This document shows positions 22,171 through 33,180 of a DNA stretch of 64,000 nucleotides, in pieces. The notes below the pieces were generated by a model, which saw only the letters and a list, made by a program, of their open reading frames with translations, did not search any database and had not been told where the DNA came from. Position 1 is the stretch's first letter, and every line of letters begins with the position of its first letter. Position numbers and translations under genes: made by a program. The DNA lies in contig NC_056412.1 in NCBI RefSeq assembly GCF_905147365.1, positions 15,244,001 to 15,308,000 on the forward strand. The letters are read 5' to 3'. The stretch is from Aricia agestis (Eukaryota > Arthropoda > Insecta > Lepidoptera > Lycaenidae).

Positions 22171-22678
22171 TTAGATGCGGTCACTTAATAGAAGAACAAG
22201 TTTTTCAATTAGTTTTTTGTGACGTCGTGGCCAAATTGTTTTGTTTTCTAATGCGCTGTGTAATTGAGGTTTGGAAACATTTGCCGCAAACATTGGCTTA
22301 ACAATTTCATTGCAATCTTTGTATATTTCATTTTGAACATAAATAAACTTAAATAAAATTAAGGGAAGAAAACAATAGAAAATAATAATGTTAAAATATA
22401 ATATTAAAATAGATGTAAGATAAAAAATGTAATAAAATAACAGTTCCAAATGTCTCTTGTAAATTGACTAAAGCATAGAAACCTACTGCTAAATTGAGAC
22501 TCCTATAAATTAAAATAAACTTATCTAAAGTCACATTATGAATTGTATTTGGTTTCAAAATATAAATATTACAATTCTTATTACAATTATTAATACTTTG
22601 AAAATGGAGGAAAGAAAAAAGAAACCCAGCAAAAATTCTGAAAGAAAAATTAATATATATAAACTCCAGTTGATGCAA
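22171..22678 (-). pseudogene. possible insect chemoreceptor (gustatory-receptor-like) remnant
   Basis: Two overlapping frames separated by a frame change. The upstream one contains YRSLNLAVGFYALVNLQETF followed by a hydrophobic stretch rich in Leu/Tyr/Phe, resembling the region around TM6 of gustatory receptors. The second frame, after a plausible acceptor at about 22360 (TTTTATTTAAG), encodes about 60 residues (YKDCNEIVKPMF ... LIEKLVLLLSDRI) and then stops where receptors continue into the conserved TM7 segment. No TYxxxxxQF motif follows. I infer a decayed receptor fragment; a different membrane protein, or chance, is possible. Confidence 0.3.
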
Positions 22679-22818
22679 GTTTCTTTTCTCTCTCTCTTAC
22701 TTACTTCTATCTAATAGCATTTTAAATAACATCTATAATATTTTTATAAACTAGCCTTCTTTCTTTTGAGCTCTGTTCTCTATTTCCTCTGTAATACCTT
22801 CTTTTCCTTTCCCTTTTT

Positions 22819-25800
22819 CTAATTCTTCTTAGCATATCCCCAGTGTGATCCTCCTTCTTTCGCTCCCTTCTTGCCGTGTGACCCATGATGCTCGTGATGC
22901 TCCTCATGACCACGTTTGCCGTCGTAGCCTTTGTGGTCAGCGTCAACGTGGCCCTTGTTACTGCAAGCAAAAACATTCAAATCGTAATTGCATTCTGAAT
23001 AAAACTAAATTGAAAAGTCGTTATTTAATTTCATTTTATGATAATGATGATCAGGACCACATTTAGGTCGAATAAAATAATGAAGCCGTTATTATATTAC
23101 TGACTAGATGATGCCCGCAACTCCGTTTTGTTATTCTTCATCTTTAGCAACTATCTCAACTGTCGTTGCTGGCGTGCGTTGGCGTAGAACCAGTAGCAAA
23201 GGCGCTCGCTACTAAGCAGCTTAGCGAACTTTACCTACTTTATTTTCAAAATAAAGTTACTTACCTCTCCCTTCTTTCGCTCTGATTCTGCCGAAGTTCT
23301 AATACTTTATCAATATTCTCACCTGTATCCCTTCTTGCCCTTCTCGATAAAGTCATGTCCTGCGTTGACGTGGTGCGCCTTCTTCTTGCCGCTCTCATTG
23401 CTGGCGTGCTTCGCGTTGAATTTGCCGTAGCGGTGGTGCTCGCCGCTCTTGTGGTAGTCGTCGTAGAATTTGTGCTCCTTGTGGAACTCATCTTTGTGGT
23501 ATTTGTTGTGGAAACCTGTGAGAAATAACATTTTGAAGGTTGTCTTGTCTTTAAGTGCTGATTGACAGGAGCAGGCACTAGCATTGCTGGATTTCGGCGC
23601 TGTTTTAGTATTTCAATGGAGATTTACGACGATACAGTAGCGAGCACTAGGTAATGGATGCTAGTCACTCGTATTTACATTAATACAGTGCCGATACAGC
23701 GCTGCAACGCCAGAATCCAGTGATACTAGCGCCTGTTACTGTTCAAAGTATATTAGAGTCATTGCTATCCAAAATATGCACTTATTGACCATAATACACA
23801 AACTGGATTAAGACACGTGCAATAACAAATCTTATATCTTTAAACGAGCAATTCTTTTTCAGCAATTACGGTACATACTCGGCTTTTTGGCAGTTCATCA
23901 AAAGTAAAAAATATAAACTCCTTTTTATGAAGTTGGTTAAAAAGAACTAATCGCTTGCCGGCTGCCGCTTAATCACACTTTTTGCTGATTTGTTGAAGAA
24001 ACGATCGAGTGGCATTGACCTATTAATTTAGAAATCGAGGTTAATAAACTATTTTCAATCACATGCATTTCGATGATGTAATTCAAGATGGAGTACTGTT
24101 CGAGAAAATTGGTGGTTAGAAAGCTGGTTACATAAGTTTTGCTGACCTCGAGTTATGCTCTCTATTGTTATAATGGGGTTTACATTCCAGATGCGGAAAA
24201 TTTGTGAAAATGCGGAAAATTGGAGTAAATGCGGAAAGCAGGCCTCGTCCGCTGCGTAAAGTAAAATTTCTATACGCGTAACGCAGTTGTTATTATGTTA
24301 GTTAATTCACTAACCACAGTAATGGCGTAACTAAATAAGTTATTATAAAATTGCATTGCAATGCAATTGGGTAAGGTAAGGTTGTTATTGCCATTCATTG
24401 ATTGTAACATACAAATATATTTGTAGTTATATTTTCATGCCAATGGCCAAAGTAAAATTACTCTTTAAAGTTTTATATTAGCTTTGATTAACAGTATTAT
24501 ATTAGCTTTGACTCCATGGAGTTGAAACGATGAAGTTTATTAGTGTACCATCTCAAAATCTAAGAAAGAAATAAAATAGCATTTATTGTGCACAATAAGT
24601 TGCGAGAAATGTATTTTTAACACGCTTTTATAAGCTTGGGCTGTATGTATGTAACGGAGGTTTTGAGCATGATTTTTACCTGTCTCCAGTAGTCTAACTA
24701 ATTCGAAACTTTGCATAATAATATATTAAGAACCAATGACAATGCAATAATTTGTAAAAAAAAAATGTAAAACATAAGTTGAAAAAGCGTGTTTTTTTAA
24801 CTATTATTTATGAAATTTTGCAAACCAATAGAATCAATTTATTTGCCTAACCTTTGTGCAGCGCTTCTACTAGGTCTTAATAATGTTGAAGTAGAATGTA
24901 CAAAAACAACCCCCGATTCAAAAATTTGAAGATGATAAATCCAAATTTTTCAGCACTTAGTGGGCTGAAGGTGATGAACTATATTTATGAAGAATACTAA
25001 ATCATGTTAGCTTTCAAACAAAGCACTTTATCAAAATAGGTCCACCCGTTTGGATGCTACGACGGCATACACATTGTCCATTGTCAGTGTCTATGGGCGG
25101 CTTTGTTTCTTTCCATCAGTTGACCCGGTTGCTCAAGTGCCTACCTGTTGTCAGCATTGATACCGAGCAAAAAACGTTTGAAAAATCACGTTTGTTGTAT
25201 GAGAGCTCCCCTTAAATATTTAATTTATTTTGTTTTTAGTATTTTTTGTTATAGCGGCAATAGAAATACATAATTTGTGACAATTTCAACTTTCCAGCTA
25301 TTACCGTTCTGGAGTTACAGCCTGGAGATAGACGCACAGCCGAACAGACATCAAAGTCTCAGTAATAGGGTCCCGTTTTTACCCTTTGGGTCCGGAACCG
25401 TAAAAAAAACATAGACAGACACCTTTAATTTATAACACTCCTCTTTTTTGACGGGAGTAAAATGTTACCTTTCGTCTTATGTCCTTTCTTGTGCCCTTTC
25501 TTCTCGTCGAACTTGGCGCCGCGGTGTCCATGGGCCTGCTCCTCATGACTGCCCTTGTGGTCAGCGTGGTCATGGTGCTTCTTCTTCTGGCCGGCAGCAT
25601 CCTCGTACTCCTTGCGATGGTGCTCTTTGGTCTTGTGGCCTTTCCCGCCTTTGTCCACGTGATGATCCGTCTTGAAGCCTTTTACCGTCTGAAAGATGTA
25701 AGTTAAGGATTGTAGTGAATGTTTTATTATACCAAAATGTACTTTGATTATTCAGTATTCTGTATGTAGTGTACTTAAATAAATTATGCGTTTATTTTTA

Positions 25801-27385
25801 TCCTGTACGCAAATATGTGGCAGGATAATATTATAGTCAGATAAAATCTAGATAACGTGAAATAAATAACAAATTCAAAATTATAATATTGATTCGAAAA
25901 AAGTGTAAACGCTATAAAACCCACGAAAAATAAAATATTAATTATATTAAAAATATAAAACTAAGTGCATGAAATTAGAACCAATAATATTATTGTAAAT
26001 GATTGGTGTGGTACTATTATCTATTATCCTTCTTAATAATAATCGTACATTATACCTGTTTGCTATGATAATATTCTTAGCAATTTTCTTACGATTGCAA
26101 ATTGTGAAGATAACAGTGTAGATATAAAAATTATTTTAAGATTGAGTAAAATACGAGAAGATAAAGCAAGGTGTGTAAAATGAAGGTTAAAATACTAGGT
26201 AGTAGCCTACTATGACGCTCTGGCACATGGCCAGGTGGGGTCATTGATATTTTGTGACGTTTACATGCAAAAAACAAACAAGATGAGATTAAAAATATAA
26301 ATAAAGACACGTTAGTAATTTAGTAGTTTTCTGTAACCTCACTGTTACGAATAATAGAAAATACTAATGAATAACATTGAACCTGTCATATTTTATGTAC
26401 TTGTATATATCTTAAAATATCTTAGAATCCACGCAATATTTAAATAACACTTGGAGAAAATGCAAAAACAAGTATTTTGAACAATGCAATAAATTGATGG
26501 CTGATCAATGAGTTTTATTACCTTACCACCTTGGTGAGCATGATGTTTTCCATGATGGTTGTTTCCGCCGCCCTGCGCGTGTTCATGCGCGTGAGGGTGA
26601 TGAACTTGCTGATGATGAGCGGCAGCTGGTGATGAGTCCTGGTCTGATTGGGCCAGGGATGCTTGAGCGTAAGCCTGGGGCTGCGATAGGCCCTGAGGAT
26701 AAGCCTGGGGTGATGGTCCCCGAGTATAACCCTGGGACAATGATGGACTTTGAGGGAAAGCCTGGACTACTGATGGTCCTTGAGAGTAACGGGCTACCGA
26801 TGGATCTTGAGCTTCAGAAGCTTGGGCCACGGATGGGCCTTGAACTGGTGACAACTGGGCCGGAATTCCCTCGGGGGACAAATTAGCATGAGGGTTAATG
26901 AGGTTAGGCACGTAGGCCGGAGCCGGCGCGACTTGAATGGGATCAGCGTGCACACCAAACGTCAGAGGCCCGGCACTCACTTCGGGGTTGAGATACCTCG
27001 GCCTGGGAGCCGGCGCGTACACCTTATGGTAGTGTTCTGCGCTCGCCGCCAACATCTCCTCGTACGGCGGCGCCGATGCTGCTGCATCTTCTACGGCCTC
27101 GTGGACCTCGTACTGGTGCACTTGACGTGGATTCCGAACATAACTTCCTTCGTCGGAGCGTTTAACCCTGCTGTTCTCTTCGGGGAGTGGACGTCTATCC
27201 TCGTAGCGTTTAACCCTGTAATGCTCATCCTGCGGTCCCGGGACATACGCGTCCCGTTTGCTCCTGTCGTGCTCGTCGTAATCCCTGTAATGCTCGTCCA
27301 AGTCCTCCTCCTCGACCCAGGGCTCGTCCGGGGCCTCGGCGGCCGCGAGAGCCGCGACCGCGAGCAGGCAGAGCGCGAGTCTCAT
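22819..27385 (-). CDS. secreted His/Lys-rich protein, DUF4779-like, with furin-like sites (4 exons)
   Basis: Exons in transcript order: 27385-26522, 25688-25469, 23515-23323 and 22960-22819; all GT..AG with consistent phases, giving 472 aa. Exon 1 (288 codons) encodes a signal peptide (MRLALCLLAVAALAAAEA), an acidic region with three RxKR cleavage sites ending at residues 44, 60 and 76, a Pro/Ala/Tyr region, and imperfect GPSVxQAxxQ repeats (about 185-245), ending in a His-rich block. Exons 2 to 4 encode a long His/Lys/Gly/Asp repeat region (KGGKGHKTKEHHRKEYEDAA, HKKGHKTKG, KEHKFYDDYHKSGEHHRYGK) ending WGYAKKN. The C-terminal half matches the composition and KGY/HHK pattern of insect DUF4779-type secreted proteins and the gene at 10.8-15.8 kb, a likely paralog on the same strand. 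Cuticle, silk or metal-binding matrix roles are inference. A TATA box lies only 30 nt upstream of the apparent initiator. Confidence 0.85.
23103..23230 (+). repeat. interspersed repeat fragment
   Basis: ACTAGATGATGCCCGCAACTCCG start; short, diverged copy of the ACTAGCTGTTGCCC family lying in the last intron of the DUF4779-like gene. Confidence 0.5.
23640..25120. other. intron 2 of the DUF4779-like gene, no recognisable feature
   Basis: AT-rich intron sequence. A small cluster of TGCGGAAAAT-like repeats occurs near 24190-24235. I see no exon, RNA gene or transposon end here. Confidence 0.45.
25125..25405. repeat. interspersed repeat, 'CAAGTGCCTACCTGTT ... CCTTTGGGTCCGGAACC' type
   Basis: Internal and right part of the repeat family seen at 13533-13926 and 49635-50080; ends 38 bp before the segment preceding the exon 2 donor. 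Confidence 0.6.
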
Positions 27386-27391
27386 TTTAAC

Positions 27392-27422
27392 TGGCTGTTG
27401 TCTCGGCGTTTTTTGTTATATA
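27392..27422 (-). promoter_or_regulatory. TATA box and initiator directly before the start codon
   Basis: On the minus strand GTATATAAC gives a TATA box starting at 27422, and CCAGTT puts the initiator A at 27392, exactly 30 nt downstream, the usual spacing. The ATG begins at 27385, so the predicted 5' leader is only about 7 nt. If the TATA is not the real promoter, a longer leader from upstream would be used. Confidence 0.5.
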
Positions 27423-27888
27423 CCACACCTTTCACTGCGTTACGTTCGTCGCTCGTGACCGCGCGGTGAGCACTGGAAGAAAGCGTCGGCTACTTCCCGC
27501 TATGAGCAGATGGCTAGTAAGCAGCCATGGCTTTGTGGAGAGTTGAGATTAGTCGCGGTCAGGGACACGCGTTGTTTATTATCTACCTACAAACGTCGCT
27601 GACGCACTATTTGTTCTGTTGCCACAGATAACATTGAAGTTTACTCTCTGGGCACGTCAATAATAAATTGACGCACGAAACATAAGAGAAGCTTTAATAA
27701 TTAAAAGATTTCAAACGTTTTATTGAATCGTAACTGTGTACTTGCCATAAAATAAATGTATAATGTCACGAGCTGTACGGTGTACCTGTTCGACGGAAGT
27801 TTTTTATACGTAGTTATTTTGGATTTTTTTTAGTTTTAAGGATTTAGCAAATGGTCTAAGGGCCGGTGGGAGGTCGACCTTCATCGAT

Positions 27889-28385
27889 CTGATAACCAGA
27901 TGGGACATATTTTTATCAAATATAATTTATAAACAAATATGCCTATAATTACTTACTTACTACACTATCTAAAAGTGCTCATGGCTATTTTTAATTAAAT
28001 TAAGCTTTAATAGATTTTTTTCATCACTTTCATTCTTTTGATAACCAAATAAATTTTATTTCACTGTTAGTTTTTAACACACAGAATATGCCTCAGTAAG
28101 CTTGCCTACTCATTTCTGTATCGGGGCAAGCCGATGTGAACAGGTAAGTCAATATAGGTGACTCCATCGTTCTGCTAACTTATCGAAAGTCATATCAAAT
28201 TTTAGATTACTTTATTACGAAATCAGTCATATATAGACTTGCCTGCAAAACATCATACTTAAAGTACTGTTGCCTAGCTAAAAACTAAAAAAAATAGCCA
28301 TGAACACTTTTAGATAGGCAAGTAATTATAGGCATATTTGTTCATAAATTATATTTGATAAAAAATATGTCTCATCTGGTATATG
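27889..28385. mobile_element. TIR/foldback element, ~500 bp
   Basis: Left arm 27889-27998 (CAAATATGCCTATAATTACT...GGCTATTTTT) pairs with right arm about 28292-28385, containing AAGTAATTATAGGCATATTT. The interior (28000-28290) is non-coding. Lies upstream of the DUF4779-like promoter. Confidence 0.75.
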
Positions 28386-30580
28386 TCTCTCTCACGGTTT
28401 CCTCTACTAAAACCAACAAACTCAGTTTAACAGCTGAGCATTCATAATATTTCGATTTTATAAAGCTTACAATTCGCATAACTGTTCTCTCAACTAAATA
28501 GGCGTAGGTATTTCTGCGTCTACGCATCTGCTTTGGCGTTCATCCAGAACTATTACTGTACTGTCATAGTATGGTCACCGATATAACCTGAGTGCAATAT
28601 TTCAATCTTACTGCTGTGAAAATAAGATCCAAAATTGGTTCACCGAGTTTGACGTACATTGCTTACGTCTTCAAATTACGCAAGACCACGCCTGTTAAGT
28701 TAAAATTAAACTAGATAATTGGTTATGAACAGTTTTTTTACTAAGTGGCTAAGATCCGACTATGTTTTTATGGTTGAACGAGCAGCTGGATCGACTGATA
28801 CTAGAGACTATTAGGCGTGAGTACATCTTTTTATGCTTCAGCAAAAATCGAATACGAAATTTTTTTTAACTGTCTCGCCTATTATGGAAACAAAAGGCGG
28901 TTCCGTCACGTCAATTATTACTCTTCATACAATCATCGTGTGAATGAAGTATAACTTTTCTACGCCGAAATAACCTTATTTAGCGTGAAGACTAAACTTT
29001 TTCACGTTTAAAATATTACATAGTATGGATAGTTATTTTCAGCTGATACAAATTTTAGGGGGCCAAATACATTAATCCACCACACGGCCTTCCTTGACCG
29101 GCTGCGTAATTCAGGTCTATCTCGATTTTCGAGTCACGGTCACGAGTCACGACTAACTAACCAAATAATTAAACTTAGTCAAGACAATAATTTTTTATAC
29201 AGGAGAGATCTGAAATAGAAACTTATTGTTTTTATGTACAACGATTACTAATTAAACGTTTGGTACTCTGTAAATAAGAAAAGTATATTTTGTTTAATTT
29301 TTACCTCTATCATATTTTGATGATACTGTAAAGAATCTTTAAGAAAACTCCTAGCGTATGCTTATCATTACTTACTTATTATCATGGCATATTATTTCTA
29401 TAGTCAGTAGGTAATGAATATTTATATTAACATACAAATACCTACGCTCTTTGAACGTTCTCTAGTCTACCTACAATAATGACTATCATTGGTTAAGAAG
29501 CTGTGTGGTAGTTTAGTAGTTAACTGTTAATGACTTTTGTAATTTGTAGTATTCTAATAGTTTTTTTATGTTTACTTTTAATTGGCTTTTGGCTATTGCT
29601 TAAACTCAATAATTATTTACACAGCATCATTTCTCAAGTGTAGCATTTAGATTTTAGACGATAGAGAGTTTCACAACGTATTGTTGAATGGAGTTGCGTT
29701 TAACGAATTGAAATTGACAAACTGTTATCACGAGTCGCCTTTGTGGATTATTAATAAGTTGTAAAGGTATTTGCATGCTCCACCTGACCTTGGACCTAGA
29801 AAGTTAATAATTCTATTAAAAACTGTTACGCACATAATCACGAATTGGTATTATTCAGGTTACTAAACCAAAATGTTATTGTTATACTACTGTTTGAAAC
29901 TACTGTTATACCACTGTTTTCAATATTTGTAACTAGATATTGTCTGCAAGTTGCAACTTCGTTTGTGCTGAAATTCCTCTATTGCACGGTAAGGGTGTCT
30001 TTAAGGGGGTCAATATGCGGGGGAGGCGTGTACCATTGAGACATTTTCAGATACATAACACCGACGCTCGTACGGGGAAGATCAACATCGTGAGGAAACC
30101 CGCACGGAGCCATATTCATTTATTCATTTTTTTATTTTATTTACTTATTCATTTTATTTATTCATTTTTTAGGGTTCCGTACTGAAAGGGTAAACATAGG
30201 ACCCTATTACTGAGACCTTTTGGATTTGGCAACAACACGGCCATTTTAAAATCTTGTCTCAAGCGCTATCAGTCTGGCGGAGTCGCAGTGTAGGCTCACG
30301 CGATCCCGCGGCCCGTCCAAGGCGCATAGTGGAGTACCACCGAGTTTATAGGGGGTAGTGAAGTACCACCGAGTTTATAAGGGGTAGGGGCTGCGTTCAC
30401 CACCATCTTCGGACGCAGCATAGACCCACATACTTGCTGATAGGATACCCCCAATCCCCATAAGTTGCTTAAAAGCATTTTCTCGGCGCAAAAGAGGCAC
30501 TATCACAGTAATTACTTCGCTCTAAAAATACTGTATGAACTATCTACAACGGATTTTAATACGATGAATTATATTAATAT
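28386..30580. other. gene-free stretch
   Basis: Intergenic AT-rich DNA. I see a short 'GGGTTCCGTACTGAAAGGGTAA' repeat fragment (30170-30215) and a direct repeat of GTACCACCGAGTTTATA (30333-30380), but no exon or RNA gene. Confidence 0.45.
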
Positions 30581-30581
30581 A

Positions 30582-30790
30582 CTAGCTGTTGCCCGCGACT
30601 TCGTCCGCGTCAACATAGTATAATAGCAAAGATATAACCTCCTCCTTTTTGGAAGTCGGTTAAAAAGTAGCCTAAGTTATTTCTTACTACATCAGCTATG
30701 TGCCTAAAAAGTCCCGTCAAAATCGCTCCAGCCATTTCAGAGATTAGCCGGAACAAACAGACAGACAGACAGACATACATACAGACAAAA
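30582..30790 (+). repeat. interspersed repeat, ACTAGCTGTTGCCC type
   Basis: Starts ACTAGCTGTTGCCCGCGACT; ends in a run of CAGA tetranucleotides (GACAGACAGACAGACATACA). Confidence 0.7.
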
Positions 30791-31192
30791 ATTGTAAAAA
30801 ATGTTGTTTTGGTGTCTGTACCCTATATACATTCATATACATCTAGTAAAAAACGGTTCTTTCAATATTACAAACAGACACTCCAATTTTATTTATATGT
30901 ATGTAATGTATGTATGTATAGATATCATTCATGGTAGGTTTAAAATAATACCAAGCGTTATATTAAGCATTTTATTATAAAACTTACACATAAAGCAAAT
31001 ACGTTTGTTGCTCAGTAGGAACACGATGTGAAACAGCTATTTACATGCTTATATATTTTGTGCTTTATCGTTCCAGATGTTGCCCACAACATGGTTGCGC
31101 TGAAATTTGTTTATCGTGTGGGCATCCTTTTTTTTTCTGAATAAAATCTATTCTATGTCCTTCCGCAGGACTCAATTAATATTCTATATATA

Positions 31193-31545
31193 ATGCCTAC
31201 GTGGTCCAGTGGTTAAGAGCGTGGCACTTAACTCGGAGGTCGTGGGTTCGATTCCCGCGTTGGAAACATGTTATTTCCAAGTTTGGTTAGGGCAATGCAG
31301 GCTGATCACCTGAATGTCTGACAAGAAGAAGATGATCCATGCGTCGGATGGGCATGTAAAAAGTCGGTCCTGCGCCTGATCTCTCGCCAGTCGTGTCGGT
31401 CTTCCGTCCCACTGGGTTATGAGAGTAAAGGAATAGAGAGTGCTCTTGTGTACTGCGCATACACTTGGGCACAATAAAATTACTCCTGCGTACCTGGCCT
31501 GGTTTCAATAAAACCGGCCACCGTCACCGAAACCGGTGTGGGGGG
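31193..31545 (+). mobile_element. tRNA-derived SINE (copy 1)
   Basis: The 5' end looks like a tRNA gene with A box (GTGGTCCAGTGGTTAAGAGC) and B box (GGTTCGATTCC), but it continues as CGTTGGAAACATGTTATTTC and ends CACCGAAACCGGTGTGGGGG. Same family at 47800-48181 and, reversed, at 62240-62604. Not a functional tRNA: no proper acceptor-stem closure. Confidence 0.9.
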
Positions 31546-32064
31546 TATTATATACCAGATTTCATCTAAATCGGTTAAGTTTAAGCGGGAAAAGGTTACA
31601 GACAGACAGACATTCTTTCATACTAGTAATATTAGTATGGATATTATGCCATCGAGAAATAAAAATATGGCAATGTTTTGTGGATGTAGATTGAAAACAA
31701 ACAAAAGCCTTATTACAGCTGTTTACAGCTAAATACGGTCCTCAATTTCACAAGACAATAAAATTCTTGACCGATATAAGAAAACTGAAAGTATTGTCAG
31801 ATGGTAAGATGCCTCTTTCCATGGTATGGACAATAAGTATCTTTATTTGATCCTAATGGATCTTCTGCTTGGTGATCTTACGACAGCTTTGCAACAGGCG
31901 TTTGACAGCAGATATTTTGCAATGTTTTTCTGCGGATTGTTCCAGTTTCGTATAACTAGTAGTTTATTATAAAATCATTAAGTTTTTACCACAACACCTT
32001 ATAATATTATGATGATACTATAGTTTGTGAATGGTTTGAAATAGTTCATAACATTAGTCCCGTA

Positions 32065-32362
32065 CATAAAGTTAATATACCTAGCGGAGTAGAGAAACAA
32101 ACGCCTGAGCAAGAGAGATGTCACTATCAGTAACACTGCGTGGTAAAAAGAGACGTGTGATACATGATAGCAGCACTCTTTTTTTGACATCCAGTCAAAA
32201 AAAGAGTGCTGTTTAAAAAGTTTAATATCATAGAAATCATGTTCAATCATGCTTGTGTAAGTGTATACGTACACATATTTTTAAACACAGATGAAACCAA
32301 TATCGGTTTCGTTTGACAGTTCGAGATTGTTGCTCTATTCCGCTAGGTATATTAACTTTATG
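32065..32362. mobile_element. hAT-like MITE with 8-bp target duplication (copy 1)
   Basis: TIRs CATAAAGTTAATATACCTAG and its complement, flanked by exact 8-bp direct repeats GTCCCGTA (32057-32064 and 32363-32370). Other copies at 40893-41188 and 55131-55358. Non-coding. An 8-bp duplication is typical of the hAT superfamily. Confidence 0.85.
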
Positions 32363-33180
32363 GTCCCGTAACATTGAAATTTAACTCAAGATGTAAGTAC
32401 TTAATCTTGCAATGCAATCGTATTTACAAAATTTATTTACACAGTAGTTATGTTAATAATCCTAATTAAATTTTGGCCACTTTATTATACCTAAGCAATA
32501 TGATAAGTTTTTACATGATATTGAATGTACTGTATCAAAAAATGTTTACATATTATTTACAATCGTAAGCTTCGATCAAATATTTCTGATCGTAAGTCAC
32601 TTTTACAATCACTAGCGATTTAGGCCGGTGGAACATTACCTAATTCATCATGAAACGGATCGTACCTGAAATTTTCATGTAGTAATTTTGGAAAGAAATA
32701 GGCAAGGTATGCCTAACTTACAGCAGAGGTTCGTACTTGACCAAGATGCATCCATGTTTTGTGGGCGAAATAAAAAATAGGAAATATATGGGATTTATCA
32801 TTGACATATTGAGATAATACAACGATGTAAATTGTAACTCATAAGCTCTGTCAAATCCAATACATATTTTTGATATTTAACTTTGACATCGAACTTATCG
32901 AACGCAACAACGCAACGACTAAGAACCAGACTAGTCGGAACCACTACATCCATATTAGACTAGAAAATAATATCTATTATGTCGGGTCTTATTTACAAGT
33001 TATGTAGTATGTAGTCTCTTTTATTAATACAAAGATCTTATATCAATTCAATCCAGGGTTAACTTTAACACAGATCTAGGCAACTCAGCCTAAGAAAACG
33101 TTTTAAATTTAATTATCATTAACCTTGAGTATTATGTGCAAAACCATACCTATATCAATTATTAAAGTTTCAAATTAAAA

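Noticed and set aside
25448..25706. Two plus-strand frames of 75 residues
   Set aside because: Antisense shadows of exon 2 of the 472-aa gene.
26629..27469. Long plus-strand open frames opposite the secreted-protein exon
   Set aside because: They are shadows of a GC-biased, repetitive minus-strand exon that has a signal peptide, consistent splice phases and a TATA box.
31193..31270. tRNA gene (A and B boxes)
   Set aside because: The same sequence with a long shared 3' body occurs at 47800 and 62240, so it is a tRNA-derived SINE head. The acceptor stem does not close properly.
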